64,000 nucleotides of DNA, taken from assembly GCF_004155535.1 (NCBI RefSeq), contig NZ_RYUH01000010.1:310001-374000 (forward strand), given 5' to 3'. Source of the DNA: Bifidobacterium pseudolongum subsp. globosum (GTDB lineage: Bacteria > Actinomycetota > Actinomycetes > Actinomycetales > Bifidobacteriaceae). A program made the position numbers and the translations under genes. How positions within the stretch are numbered: the stretch's first letter is position 1; each line of letters starts with the position of its first letter. Below are positions 19,639-28,537 of the stretch, piece after piece. Under the pieces are notes generated by a model, which was not told the DNA's origin, did no database searches, and worked only from the letters and a program-made list of their open reading frames with translations.

Positions 19639-21171
19639 TTATGCGAACTGCGAGTCGTACAGCTTGGCGTAGGCGACCGCTTGCTCGAGCAGCCGTTCGT
19701 GCGTGCCATGTTCGACGATGTCGCCGTGTTCCATATAAAGGATGAGGTCTGCGTCACGGATCGTGGAGAGCCTGTGCGCGATGACGAAGCTCGTGCGGTC
19801 CGCCATGAGCGCGTTCATCGCGTTCGCGATCGCCTGTTCGGTACGTGTGTCGACCGAGCTCGTCGCCTCGTCGAAGATGAGCATCGCCGGATCGGCGAGG
19901 AACACGCGCGCGATGGTGAGCAGCTGGCGCTGGCCGACCGACAGGTCGTTCGCCTCGTTGTCGAGCACGGTGTCATATCCCTTGGGCAGCGTACGGATGA
20001 AGAAGTCGGCGTGCGCCGCCTTTGCGGCGGCGATGATCTGTTCGCGCGTGGCACCGGGCTTGCCGTAGGCGATGTTCTCGGCGACCGTGCCACCGAAGAG
20101 CCATGTGTCCTGCAGCACCATGCCGAATTCCCGGCGCAGGCCATGCCTGCTCATCGTCCGCGTATCGACGCCGTCGAGCGTGATGGAGCCCGTATCGACG
20201 TCGTAGAAGCGCATGAGCAGGTTGATCAGTGTTGTCTTGCCGGCGCCGGTCGTGCCGACGATCGCCACCTTCCTGCCTGGTTCGGCCACGAAATCGACGT
20301 CCTTCATGAGCGGTTTGCCCGGAACATACCCGAAGCGCACATGCCTGAACTCGACGCGCCCCCTGACCGGTTCCTCGACCACGTTGGGGTGCGCGGGGTC
20401 GGGCGTCTCCTCCGGCTCGTCGAGCATGGCGAACGTGCGTTCCGCGGACGCGAGCGCGGACTGCGTCGAGTTGATCATGAAGCTCGCCTCGGTGATTGGT
20501 TCACCCACTTGGTTCATGTACTGGAAGAACGCCTGCAGCACGCCGATCGACATGGTGCCCTGCAGCATCATGCCGCCGCCGAGCAAAGCGACGATCGCCT
20601 GCGAGAATCGGTTGAACATGCGGATGATCGAGTTGATGCAGTTGGTGAGGAAGTCGGCTTTCTGGGCCACAGAGCGCACCTGTTCGGTAAGACCGCGCAC
20701 CCGTTCGGCACTGCCGTCCTCGCGGTTCGAGGCCTTGATCACGTCACGGCCTTGGTAATACTCCTCCACCGCGCCCGTCAGATGCCCGACGGCCTCCTGC
20801 CGCGCAGCCGCCACCTCGAGGTTCTTGCCCGCCAAGATCTTCGTGATGCCCAGATTGACGCACACGAACATCAGGAACACGAGCGTGAGCAGCCACGAAT
20901 AGACGGACAGGTCGAGCGATTTGATGTAGATCGCGTCACGCATGTCCTTGGCCACGCGCGCGGCAAGCACCGAACAGCAATAGCCGGCGCCGATCGCGCA
21001 GCAGCCGGCCACAAGCGACGCGGCGAGCATCTGCAGGGCAGTCACGGTCATCGTGTGGAACGACATCGCGGCGGTGCCCCCGTTGAGCAGCCGCGCGGCC
21101 AGCGTCGGCACGAGCAGGGCGCCGACGACATCCGCGGCCATCAACGCGACGGTCAGCGGCTTCATCGACAA
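19639..21171 (-). CDS. ABC exporter half-transporter with a shortened membrane domain
   Basis: A 510-residue ABC protein; homologues are about 580-620. The ATPase domain is intact: Walker A GTTGAGKTT, signature LSVGQRQLLTIARVF, Walker B MLIFDEATSSVD and the H-loop IAHRLST. The membrane domain begins normally (MKPLTVALMAADVV). After RDAIYIKSLDLS it jumps to VYSWLLTLVFLMFVCVN, skipping the FDxxxxGDxxSRxTNDxD loop and third helix expected there. Roughly 50-60 residues are missing in frame. The start is TTG 21171 or ATG 21165, and neither has a ribosome site. It is probably one half of a heterodimeric multidrug exporter; no partner half is nearby. Whether it still works is doubtful. Confidence 0.7.
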   Translation of the reverse strand: MSMKPLTVALMAADVVGALLVPTLAARLLNGGTAAMSFHTMTVTALQMLAASLVAGCCAIGAGYCCSVLAARVAKDMRDAIYIKSLDLSVYSWLLTLVFLMFVCVNLGITKILAGKNLEVAAARQEAVGHLTGAVEEYYQGRDVIKASNREDGSAERVRGLTEQVRSVAQKADFLTNCINSIIRMFNRFSQAIVALLGGGMMLQGTMSIGVLQAFFQYMNQVGEPITEASFMINSTQSALASAERTFAMLDEPEETPDPAHPNVVEEPVRGRVEFRHVRFGYVPGKPLMKDVDFVAEPGRKVAIVGTTGAGKTTLINLLMRFYDVDTGSITLDGVDTRTMSRHGLRREFGMVLQDTWLFGGTVAENIAYGKPGATREQIIAAAKAAHADFFIRTLPKGYDTVLDNEANDLSVGQRQLLTIARVFLADPAMLIFDEATSSVDTRTEQAIANAMNALMADRTSFVIAHRLSTIRDADLILYMEHGDIVEHGTHERLLEQAVAYAKLYDSQFA

Positions 21172-21201
21172 TGGGAGCCACGGATTTGTAAGAAGGTCAC
21201 C

Positions 21202-21407
21202 ATGAACAACAAGACAACACGTACCGACGTGACCCCTTTTTGGCCAACAACGTCTGTCTGCTGACCGCGCTGCTCGCCGTTCTCCCCACCAACAACATAG
21301 CGCTTATGATCGTGATCATCCTCGTGATGCTTGTGAATCTGGCATACGCGGGGGCGAGGCTCTCCACGAAGGCCGACACTCAGGACACCCACAAAAAGAA
21401 CGCATGA
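21202..21407 (+). pseudogene. Small membrane protein ORF broken by a homopolymer frameshift
   Basis: ATG 21202 opens a frame that stops at 21262 after 20 codons. One base shift at the run of five T (21237-21241) joins it to the open frame LANNVCLLTALLAVLPTNNI, which runs to the TGA at 21405. The restored product would have about 68 residues with a long hydrophobic stretch (about residues 17-52) and a polar tail ending in HKKNA. The upstream GAAGG could serve as a ribosome site. It lies divergent to the shortened ABC gene and converges with the MarR gene. I know no homologue. The break may be real decay, phase variation or a sequencing error. Confidence 0.45.
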
Positions 21408-21478
21408 TGCGCCGCGCAAGGACAGCGTCGCGGACATGCATCAGGATTCGATGCCGTCGATCCGCCGCTCCAATGCGT

Positions 21479-21886
21479 TCATGAACTTGTCGCGACATAG
21501 GCGATCATCGCACGGCGCTCAGCGGGCTCGAGCGCGGCCATGGACTGCAGTTCCGCCTCGCGCACGGGCATGACCACCTCGTGGCGGTAGCGCTCCCCCG
21601 CGTCGGTGAGATGGATGCGCTTGACGCGTTTGCCGTGCCTGCTGCCTTCCAAACGCAGCAGACCTTGGGAGATGAGCGCATTGATGACGTTGTTCACCGT
21701 CTGGTGAGGCAACAACGTATACGCGCAAATCTCCCGCTGTGATGTACCGTCGTTCTCGCAGATGTAATCGAAGATGAGGTACACGCTGAACGACAGCCCA
21801 CAACGGCATCCGTACGCCCCGTAGATGAGGTCGACACGACGGAACTCCTCGAAGAAGGCGAAGAGCTGTGTATCAAGATCACTCAC
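21479..21886 (-). CDS. MarR family transcriptional regulator
   Basis: A 135-residue winged-helix regulator if it starts at GTG 21886 (VSDLDTQL...). The MarR pattern is visible: a helical N terminus, the helix-turn-helix TSQREICAYTLLPHQTVNNVINALISQGLL, and the wing GSRHGKRVKRIHLTDAGERY. It is encoded next to the exporter remnant, and such genes commonly repress a drug exporter. The C terminus ends abruptly at ATSS. The next frame continues with MNALERRIDGIES, which would suit a final MarR dimerisation helix, so a late frameshift is possible. An upstream ATG (21934) gives a longer, less likely N terminus. Confidence 0.8.
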   Translation of the reverse strand: MSDLDTQLFAFFEEFRRVDLIYGAYGCRCGLSFSVYLIFDYICENDGTSQREICAYTLLPHQTVNNVINALISQGLLRLEGSRHGKRVKRIHLTDAGERYRHEVVMPVREAELQSMAALEPAERRAMIAYVATSS

Positions 21887-22016
21887 TGTGGACCGCCTGC
21901 GCGTGCTCGATAATACTGGCACGGGGCGGCTCAAATTCAGTTGGATGACTGTGAGTCATGGGCGTGACAGGGCCGACGGCAGGCGACGGAACCTCAGTGG
22001 ACACGTTGTTCGAGTC

Positions 22017-22481
22017 TCACTGCTCGTCAAGCTGGAGGGGACGCACCTTGCCGGAATCCAGCAGCTCCTCAAGCGCCGCCGGTCCGTCGAGCACCGCGGT
22101 CGCCGCCTGGTCCACCATGAGGCTGATGCGCGTATTGGGCAGAATGCCCTCGCAATACGCATACACCGGCTTGCCCAGGGCAAAACCGTAGGCGAGCGCG
22201 AAGATCGCGCCGGCGTCCTTGTCGTCGAAGTTGGCGATGACGGCAGCGGAGTTCTTGATGGCCTCAATGCGGTGTTCGAACACCGCTTCCGGCCCCGAGA
22301 CATTCACATCCTCGGCGAAACGCGGGCGGTACACGCTCAGGTTGCGGTGCTGCAGCACGCGCTCAAGGCGCTCCATGCCCTCCACCTGCTCGGCGGTCTG
22401 GTACGGCCCGGCGACATAGAAATCGTAGATGGGTTTGGACGATGTGAAGGTGACGTGCTGATTGGCGTTGAAGTTTCCCAT
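22017..22481 (-). CDS. Nucleoside 2-deoxyribosyltransferase-like protein
   Basis: A 154-residue protein of the nucleoside 2-deoxyribosyltransferase family, which exchanges bases between deoxynucleosides in purine and pyrimidine salvage. The N-terminal DFYVAGPYQTAEQ segment matches the family's phosphate/sugar-binding start, and AAVIANFDDKDAGAIFALAYGFALGKPV matches the conserved region carrying the Asp and catalytic Glu context (usually DG...D.GT..E.G). The usual Glu position is occupied by Ala in IFALAYG, so catalytic competence should be checked by alignment. It is monocistronic, between the MarR region and aspA. Confidence 0.78.
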   Translation of the reverse strand: MGNFNANQHVTFTSSKPIYDFYVAGPYQTAEQVEGMERLERVLQHRNLSVYRPRFAEDVNVSGPEAVFEHRIEAIKNSAAVIANFDDKDAGAIFALAYGFALGKPVYAYCEGILPNTRISLMVDQAATAVLDGPAALEELLDSGKVRPLQLDEQ

Positions 22482-22647
22482 AGTTCTATTGAACCTCCCC
22501 TGCGGCAGTGGCCGTCTGAATTGGCTGTAAGCAATAATACGCCCGCCACGCCGTGTGCGCCGCCGCTACAATATTGGCGGCGGCGCGCACGGCGACCGAC
22601 TCCGCGCACATGCGCACACCGCGCCCGCCCTGCGCGAAAGGAGCGCC

Positions 22648-24105
22648 ATGAGCACGTCATCACCAGCATCATCGACCCCGAATATGCGCGTCGAGCATGA
22701 TTGCATAGGGGCGCTCGAAGTCCCCCAAGACGTGTATTGGGGCATCCATACGCAACGCGCCATCGCGAATTTCACGGTGAGCGGCATTCCGGACGGCGCG
22801 CATGAGGCGCTCATCCGCGCCTACGCCGTCGTCAAACGCGCCTGCGCGATCGCGAACGCCGAACTCGGGCTGATCGACGCGCGCAAGGCCAAGGCGATCG
22901 AACAAGCGTGCGAGGAAATCGAACAGGGCGCGCTCGCCGACCAGTTCCCTGTCGATGTATTGCAGGGCGGCGCCGGCACGAGCCTCAACATGAACATGAA
23001 CGAGGTCATCGCCAACCGCGCGCTCGAGATTTGCGGGCGGCCGCGCGGCGACTACGACTACATCCACCCCAACGACGACGTCAACCATTCGCAATCGACG
23101 AACGACACCTACCCCGCGGCGTGCAAGCTCGCGATCTGCGGCGGCCTGACCCCGCTCGCCGAATCCGCCCGGCGCCTGCGCGCTGCGTTCCACGAGCTGG
23201 CAGACAAGCACACGAACGACGTGACGATTGGGCGCACGCAACTGCAGGACGCCGTGCCGATGACCTTCGGGCAGGAGTTCCATGCGTGGGCGACGTTCCT
23301 CAAACTCGACCTGCAGGCGATGGACGCGCTTGTGGGGCAATTGTGCGACCTCAACCTCGGCGCGACGGCCATCGGCACCGGCATATGCGCCGACCTGCGG
23401 TTCCGCGACACGGTGACGCGCACATTCGCCCAACTCACCGGCCTGCCGGTGCACGCCGCGCTCGACCCGGTGGCCTCGGTGACCGACATGAGCGCCTACA
23501 TCGCGGCGAGTGCGACGTTGAAGAACCTGGCGGTGCATCTCAAGAAGGCGGCAGACGATCTGCGCCTACTCAATTCGGGCCCGCGTTGCGGATTCGAGGA
23601 CCTGCATGTGCCCGCACGGCAGGCCGGGTCCTCGATCATGCCCGGCAAAATCAACCCGGTCATCCCCGAGTGCGTGGACCAATGCTGCTTCATGATCTTC
23701 GGCATGGATGTGACGGTGAACTGGGCCGCCGCGGAAGGCCAGCTCCAGCTCAACGCCTTCGACCCAGTGATCATCCATGAGATCCTCACCGGCATGACGC
23801 TCGCGATCAACGCGATGGACATGTTCCGTACGAAGTGCGTGAATGGGATTGAGGTAGATGTGGAACGCGGGCGCATGTATGCCGAGCGGTCCACGTCGAT
23901 CGCGGCGGCACTCAACGACGCGATCGGCTACGAGCATGCGGCCGAACTCGCGCAGAGCGCCGCCGCTGAGCACAGCACCGTGCGCGAGGCGGCCAAGGCG
24001 CATACCGGTCTTCCACATGCTGAGATTGACCAGCTGCTCGACACGGTGGCCCTCAGCCGCGGGCTCGGCCAGACGTGCCGGGAACACGGGGATTCTGCGC
24101 ACTGA
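22648..24105 (+). CDS. aspA: Aspartate ammonia-lyase
   Basis: A 485-residue member of the aspartase/fumarase superfamily that converts aspartate to fumarate and ammonia. Evidence for aspartase over fumarase is the signature GSSIMPGKINPVIPE, since fumarase usually has NPTQCE after the Asn-Pro. Also present are the THxxxS-type region NHSQSTNDTYP and the TIGRTQLQDAVPMT block. The start ATG 22648 is preceded by GAAAGGAG; the frame's upstream extension lacks a ribosome site. Length is normal. In bifidobacteria the fumarate probably feeds a partial TCA branch, which is inference. Confidence 0.92.
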   Translation: MSTSSPASSTPNMRVEHDCIGALEVPQDVYWGIHTQRAIANFTVSGIPDGAHEALIRAYAVVKRACAIANAELGLIDARKAKAIEQACEEIEQGALADQFPVDVLQGGAGTSLNMNMNEVIANRALEICGRPRGDYDYIHPNDDVNHSQSTNDTYPAACKLAICGGLTPLAESARRLRAAFHELADKHTNDVTIGRTQLQDAVPMTFGQEFHAWATFLKLDLQAMDALVGQLCDLNLGATAIGTGICADLRFRDTVTRTFAQLTGLPVHAALDPVASVTDMSAYIAASATLKNLAVHLKKAADDLRLLNSGPRCGFEDLHVPARQAGSSIMPGKINPVIPECVDQCCFMIFGMDVTVNWAAAEGQLQLNAFDPVIIHEILTGMTLAINAMDMFRTKCVNGIEVDVERGRMYAERSTSIAAALNDAIGYEHAAELAQSAAAEHSTVREAAKAHTGLPHAEIDQLLDTVALSRGLGQTCREHGDSAH

Positions 24106-24200
24106 CCGCGCGGTGCGCCCGCAAGGTTCCTTGACGGTTTTCTCACTTTTTTGCCGCAAGGGTATTGACTTTGCCCAATGCGGCCATAACAATCGGCACC

Positions 24201-24503
24201 ATGACCTCTCCTAGCAACACACCCGATGGCGCGCATGCCACCGACGCCACCGTGGAGACCTGCCCGCTGCACGTGGACATGGTGATCACCGCGATCGACA
24301 TCGACGAGCGGCACCGGTTCCGCATGCTCGAGCTCGGCCTGCGGCGCGGCACCGTGATCCGTGTGACCCAGCGTTCCAACTTCCACGGGCGCGTGGTGGC
24401 CAAGGGCACCGAGCGCATCGCCCTCGACGGGCGGACCGCCGCGCATATCCATGTCCGGCGCGCCGAACACCCCGCCAGCCCCACCGCAACACCCACCAAG
24501 TAA
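24201..24503 (+). CDS. feoA: Ferrous iron transport protein A
   Basis: A 100-residue SH3-like FeoA protein, first gene of the feo operon. A polar lead of about 20 residues precedes the fold, with family motifs ERHRFRMLELGLRRGTVIRV and HGRVVAKGTERIALDGRTAAHI. FeoA is thought to assist or regulate FeoB. The start ATG 24201 was chosen over the upstream ATG 24165 because the shorter form matches family length. No clear DtxR/IdeR box is visible in the leader. Confidence 0.9.
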   Translation: MTSPSNTPDGAHATDATVETCPLHVDMVITAIDIDERHRFRMLELGLRRGTVIRVTQRSNFHGRVVAKGTERIALDGRTAAHIHVRRAEHPASPTATPTK

Positions 24504-24530
24504 GCCACACCACCCACGGAGCCTCCCCTG

Positions 24531-26579
24531 ATGGACAACACCAGCCATTCCTCGCATTCGCGCGGGTTCGCCGCGCTGCTTCCCCACGGCACGTCACACG
24601 ACCATGCCACCGCCAAACCATGCTGCGACACCGGCGGCCACCGGCTGCCCAGCGGACACGCCATGCCACGCATCGTGTTCATCGGCAACCCGAATGTGGG
24701 CAAATCATCGCTGTTCAACGCATTGTTGGGCGCCAAAGCGCGTGTCATGAACGCCCCCGGCACCACCGTGCTGCTCGAAGAGGGCGTGTACACCCACAAC
24801 GGCGTGCAATGGGACCTCATCGACACGCCGGGCACCTATTCGCTGCTGCCGCTCTCCCCCGACGAACGCGTGGCCGCCGAAGCGGTAATGGGGCTCAACG
24901 GCGAAGCCACCCCGGACCTCATCGTGGCGGTGCTCGACGCCACGAACATCTCACGCGCCCTGTACTTCCTGTCGATGGTGCTCGAACTCGGCCGCCCCAC
25001 CGTGGTGGCCCTGACGATGAACGACCTGGCCGCCAAGCAGGGCACCGGCATCGACGCCACGTTGCTGTCGCGTGCACTGGGCGGCGTGCCCGTCGTCCCG
25101 GTCAACGGGCGCACGGGCGAAGGCGGCGGCGAGCTCATGGACACGGTGGCCGCCCATCTGCACGGCACACCGCTGCCCGAAGGCCTCGAGACCATCGACC
25201 CGCAGCATGTGGACGTGCAGCGCTGGGTCGAAGACGGCGCAGATGAACGCTTCGACTGGGCGGCGCGTGTGCTGGACGGCTTGGGCACCAACGCGCGAGA
25301 CCGTGTGACGTTCTCGGACCGCATCGACCGCGTGCTGTTGCATCCGGTGCTTGGCATCCTCATCTTCCTGGCGATCATGCTTGGCATGTTCGAAGCCACC
25401 ACCACGCTCGCGGGCCCGGCACAGGACTGGGTCGACGGACCGGTGCGCGATTGGCTCACCGCGCTCATCGACGTGGTGTTCTCATGGTTCGGGCCGCAAG
25501 CGACGCAGTCCTGGTTCCATTCGCTCATCATCGACGGCGTGGTGGATGGCGTGATCACGATCGGCACGTTCATTCCACCGATGGGCATCATGTTCATCCT
25601 CCTGTCGTTGCTCGAGGACTCGGGCTATCTGGCACGCGCCGCGTTTGTAATGGACCGCGCCATGCGCTGCATGGGGCTCGACGGGCGCGCGTTCCTGCCG
25701 ATTGTGATCGGCTTCGGCTGCAACCTGCCCGCGCTCGCTGCCACGCGCACACTGCCCGATTCGCGCCAACGCGTGCTCGTGGGCATGCTCGTGCCGTTTT
25801 CGTCGTGCACGGCGCGCCTGTCGGTGTATCTGGTGCTGGCCTACGCGTTCTTCCGCGAACAGGCCGGCCTCGTCGTGTTCCTCATGTACGTGTGCTCGAT
25901 CGTGCTCATCCTGCTGCTCGGCATGCTGTTGCGCGCCGTGCAGTTCCGCGACCTGCGCTCCGAACCGTTCGCGATGAGCCTGCCGCCGTACCAGATGCCG
26001 CGCCTCATCGTGCTCGCGCGCAGCGTGCTGCTGCGCCTGTGGGGATTCGTGCGCGGTGCGAGTTCGATCATCATCTCGATGCTCATGGTGATGTGGCTGC
26101 TGCAGTCCATCCCCGCCACGGCCGCCGCCGGGTCGTTCGCGCAGGTCGACGACGTGCACGACTCGGTGTACGGCGTGGTCGCGGACGCGGTGGCCCCGGT
26201 GTTTGCACCGGCCGGGTTCGACGATTGGCATGCGTCAGCCGCCCTCATGACCGGTTTTGTGGCGAAGGAAGTCGTGGTGGCGTCGATGGCCCAGTCGTAC
26301 AGCATCGACACCGGCGACGAAGACGAACAGCAGCAGGGCGAAGGCACACTCGGTGCGGCGATGCGCGAGTCCTTCGACCATGCCTCCGGAGGCCATGGCA
26401 AGGCGGCCGCCGTGGCGTTCATGCTGTTCACACTCGCCTACACGCCCTGCTTGGCGACGGTGGCGGAACTCAAACGCCAATTCAACATGCGCATCGCCAT
26501 GCAATCGATCGGCTTGGGCCTTGTCGTGGCGTACCTGCTCGCGGTGATCGCCTTCCAGACCCTGCGGTTCATCCTATGA
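24531..26579 (+). CDS. feoB: Ferrous iron transporter B
   Basis: A 682-residue Fe(II) permease. The N-terminal G domain (from about residue 45) has G1 GNPNVGKS, G3 DTPGTYSL and a G4 variant TMND in place of the common NxxD. A helical spacer follows, then about eight helices with two Gate motifs, including FLPIVIGFGCNLPALAATRTL. The C-terminal core contains GFVAKEVVVASMAQ and FTLAYTPCLATVAELKR. The polar His-containing N terminus (HSSHSRGF...HDHATAKPCC) could bind metal, but this is speculative. The stop overlaps the feoC-like start, so the three genes form one operon. Confidence 0.96.
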   Translation: MDNTSHSSHSRGFAALLPHGTSHDHATAKPCCDTGGHRLPSGHAMPRIVFIGNPNVGKSSLFNALLGAKARVMNAPGTTVLLEEGVYTHNGVQWDLIDTPGTYSLLPLSPDERVAAEAVMGLNGEATPDLIVAVLDATNISRALYFLSMVLELGRPTVVALTMNDLAAKQGTGIDATLLSRALGGVPVVPVNGRTGEGGGELMDTVAAHLHGTPLPEGLETIDPQHVDVQRWVEDGADERFDWAARVLDGLGTNARDRVTFSDRIDRVLLHPVLGILIFLAIMLGMFEATTTLAGPAQDWVDGPVRDWLTALIDVVFSWFGPQATQSWFHSLIIDGVVDGVITIGTFIPPMGIMFILLSLLEDSGYLARAAFVMDRAMRCMGLDGRAFLPIVIGFGCNLPALAATRTLPDSRQRVLVGMLVPFSSCTARLSVYLVLAYAFFREQAGLVVFLMYVCSIVLILLLGMLLRAVQFRDLRSEPFAMSLPPYQMPRLIVLARSVLLRLWGFVRGASSIIISMLMVMWLLQSIPATAAAGSFAQVDDVHDSVYGVVADAVAPVFAPAGFDDWHASAALMTGFVAKEVVVASMAQSYSIDTGDEDEQQQGEGTLGAAMRESFDHASGGHGKAAAVAFMLFTLAYTPCLATVAELKRQFNMRIAMQSIGLGLVVAYLLAVIAFQTLRFIL

Positions 26580-26899
26580 GCGAATTCAGGTCCACACACG
26601 CCCCACGCACCGGCATCACGGCCCAGGTCATCCACGACCTGGGCCGGGGCATGACCGTACGCGAATGCGCGGATGCGCACCATTTGCCCGAGGCGTTCAT
26701 CGCGCAGATCGTCGAGTTCGCCCGCGCGCGTGGCGAACTCGACGTGGTGGCGCTCGACCGCGGATGCGTGACGAAAGGCATGTGCACGCCCGACCCGGAT
26801 TCGGTCATCTGCGCGGGCTGCCCGCTCGCCGCACCCAACGCACGCCGTACGCCGGTCTGGCGCGCATGGTTCCGCGCGCGCCGGCATACGGACCGATAA
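26576..26899 (+). CDS. feoC: FeoC-like winged-helix protein with four-Cys motif
   Basis: A 107-residue protein starting inside the feoB stop (ATGA overlap). Residues about 10-55 look like a small winged helix (MTVRECADAHHLPEAFIAQIVEFARA). A cysteine cluster follows: C64, C70, C79 and C82 (CVTKGMC...CAGCP). FeoC proteins of enterobacteria combine these two elements and bind an oxygen-sensitive Fe-S cluster to tune FeoB. The same role is inferred here from structure and position. The C-terminal tail is basic (RAWFRARRHTDR). Confidence 0.78.
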   Translation: MSEFRSTHAPRTGITAQVIHDLGRGMTVRECADAHHLPEAFIAQIVEFARARGELDVVALDRGCVTKGMCTPDPDSVICAGCPLAAPNARRTPVWRAWFRARRHTDR

Positions 26900-26977
26900 T
26901 CCAATGGCATTCCACCGACGGGGAAAGCGCGCGGTGCATCATGGCCGTGCGGCACGACACGCATTAGTATGGCGGAT

Positions 26978-28537
26978 ATGAGTGAACATACAACCCCCAC
27001 ACCATGCGAGCCGCAGTGGCACAATCCCCTGCGCGACCCGCGTGATCTGCGCCTGCCGCGCATCGCGGGGCCCTGCAGCATCGTCATCTTCGGTGTCACA
27101 GGCGACCTGTCGCGTAAGAAACTGCTCCCGGCCATCTACGATTTGGCGAACCGCGGCCTGCTGCCGCCCAGCTTCGGCCTGACCGGCTTCGCCCGCCGCG
27201 ATTGGACCGAGGACCATTTCCGTGACTTCGTCAAAGAGAACGTCAAGGAACACTGCCGCACGCATTTCCATGAGTCCACATGGAAGCAGCTCGCCGAAGG
27301 CATCCGCTTCGTGCAGGGCACGTTCGAGGACGCCGACGCGTTCGAACGGCTGAGCAACACGGTGGCCGAGCTGGACCGCGACCGCGGCACCCGCGGCAAC
27401 CACGCGTTTTACATGTCGGTGCCACCTCGCGACTTCCCGATCGTGGCCAAGCAGCTCGCCAACTGCGGCCTTGCCAAATCGGAAGGCGACGCATGGCGCC
27501 GTGTGATCATCGAAAAGCCGTTCGGCCATGACCTGGCGAGCGCCAAGAAGCTCGACGCGGTGATCTCGGAGGTCTTCGACCCCGATTCGGTGTTCCGCAT
27601 CGACCATTATCTGGGCAAGGAGACGGTGCAGAACCTGCTCGCCCTGCGGTTCGCGAACACGATGTACGAGCCGATCTGGAACGCGAACTATGTGGACCAT
27701 GTGCAGATCACGATGGCCGAGGACATTGGCGTTGCGGGGCGTGCCGGGTATTACGACGGCATCGGCGCGGCGCGCGACGTGATCCAGAACCATCTGTTGC
27801 AGCTCATGGCATTGACCGCCATGGAGGAACCGGTCTCGTTCTCCGCACGCGACCTGACCGACGAGAAGACGAAGGTCCTCTCCGCCGTGCGTCTGCCGAA
27901 GGATCTGGCCGCGCACACCGCACGAGGCCAGTATTCCGCAGGCTGGCAGGGTTCCGAACCGGTTGTGGGCTATCTGGAGGAAAAGGGCATCAGCGCGGAT
28001 TCCACCACCGAGACCTATGCGGCCGTCCGGCTGGACATCGACACGCGCCGTTGGGCCGGCGTGCCGTTCTACCTGCGCACCGGCAAGCGTCTGGGGCGCC
28101 GCGTGACCGAAATCGCGCTCGTGTTCAAGCGCGCGCCGCATCTGCCGTTCGAATCGACCGCCACGCAGGAGCTCGGCAAGAATGCCATCGTGATCCGCAT
28201 CCAGCCCTACGAGGGCGTCACGATCCGCTTTGGGTCCAAGGTGCCCGGCGGCACGTCGATGGAGGTGCGTGACGTGTCGATGGACTTCAGCTATGGCCGT
28301 TCGTTCACCGAATCCTCGCCCGAGGCGTATGAACGCCTGATCCTCGATGTGCTTCTGGGCGACCCGCCGCTCTTCCCCACCACGCAGGAAGTCGACCTGT
28401 CGTGGAAGATCCTCGACCCGATCGAGGATTTCTGGTCGACCCTTGGCCAGCCCCAGCCGTACCGTTCGGGCACATGGGGACCGCAGGAGGCCGTGGAGAT
28501 GCTGGCCCGTGATGGACACCGTTGGAGGATGCCATGA
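26978..28537 (+). CDS. zwf: Glucose-6-phosphate 1-dehydrogenase
   Basis: A 519-residue enzyme oxidising glucose 6-phosphate to 6-phosphogluconolactone with NADP. Motifs are the coenzyme fingerprint FGVTGDLSRKK, the substrate-binding/catalytic FRIDHYLGKETVQNLL, IEKPFGHDL, and AEDIGVAGRAGYYDGIGAARDVIQNHLLQ. Start ATG 26978 has GGCGG just upstream; ATG 26969 three codons earlier is also possible. The stop overlaps the opcA start, and pgl follows. Bifidobacteria break down sugar mainly by the fructose-6-phosphate shunt, so this set probably serves NADPH and pentose supply. Confidence 0.96.
   Translation: MSEHTTPTPCEPQWHNPLRDPRDLRLPRIAGPCSIVIFGVTGDLSRKKLLPAIYDLANRGLLPPSFGLTGFARRDWTEDHFRDFVKENVKEHCRTHFHESTWKQLAEGIRFVQGTFEDADAFERLSNTVAELDRDRGTRGNHAFYMSVPPRDFPIVAKQLANCGLAKSEGDAWRRVIIEKPFGHDLASAKKLDAVISEVFDPDSVFRIDHYLGKETVQNLLALRFANTMYEPIWNANYVDHVQITMAEDIGVAGRAGYYDGIGAARDVIQNHLLQLMALTAMEEPVSFSARDLTDEKTKVLSAVRLPKDLAAHTARGQYSAGWQGSEPVVGYLEEKGISADSTTETYAAVRLDIDTRRWAGVPFYLRTGKRLGRRVTEIALVFKRAPHLPFESTATQELGKNAIVIRIQPYEGVTIRFGSKVPGGTSMEVRDVSMDFSYGRSFTESSPEAYERLILDVLLGDPPLFPTTQEVDLSWKILDPIEDFWSTLGQPQPYRSGTWGPQEAVEMLARDGHRWRMP

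Noticed and set aside
21162-21437. 91-codon minus-strand frame across the gap between the ABC and MarR genes
   Set aside because: His/Asp/Gly-rich shadow of the frameshifted small membrane ORF; no ribosome site.
24121-24200. Iron (DtxR/IdeR) box or strong promoter before feoA
   Set aside because: TTGACG and TTGACT hexamers are present, but no -10 at correct spacing and no palindromic iron box could be matched.
26939-28519. 526-codon frame antisense to zwf
   Set aside because: Complete overlap with zwf; no family resemblance.
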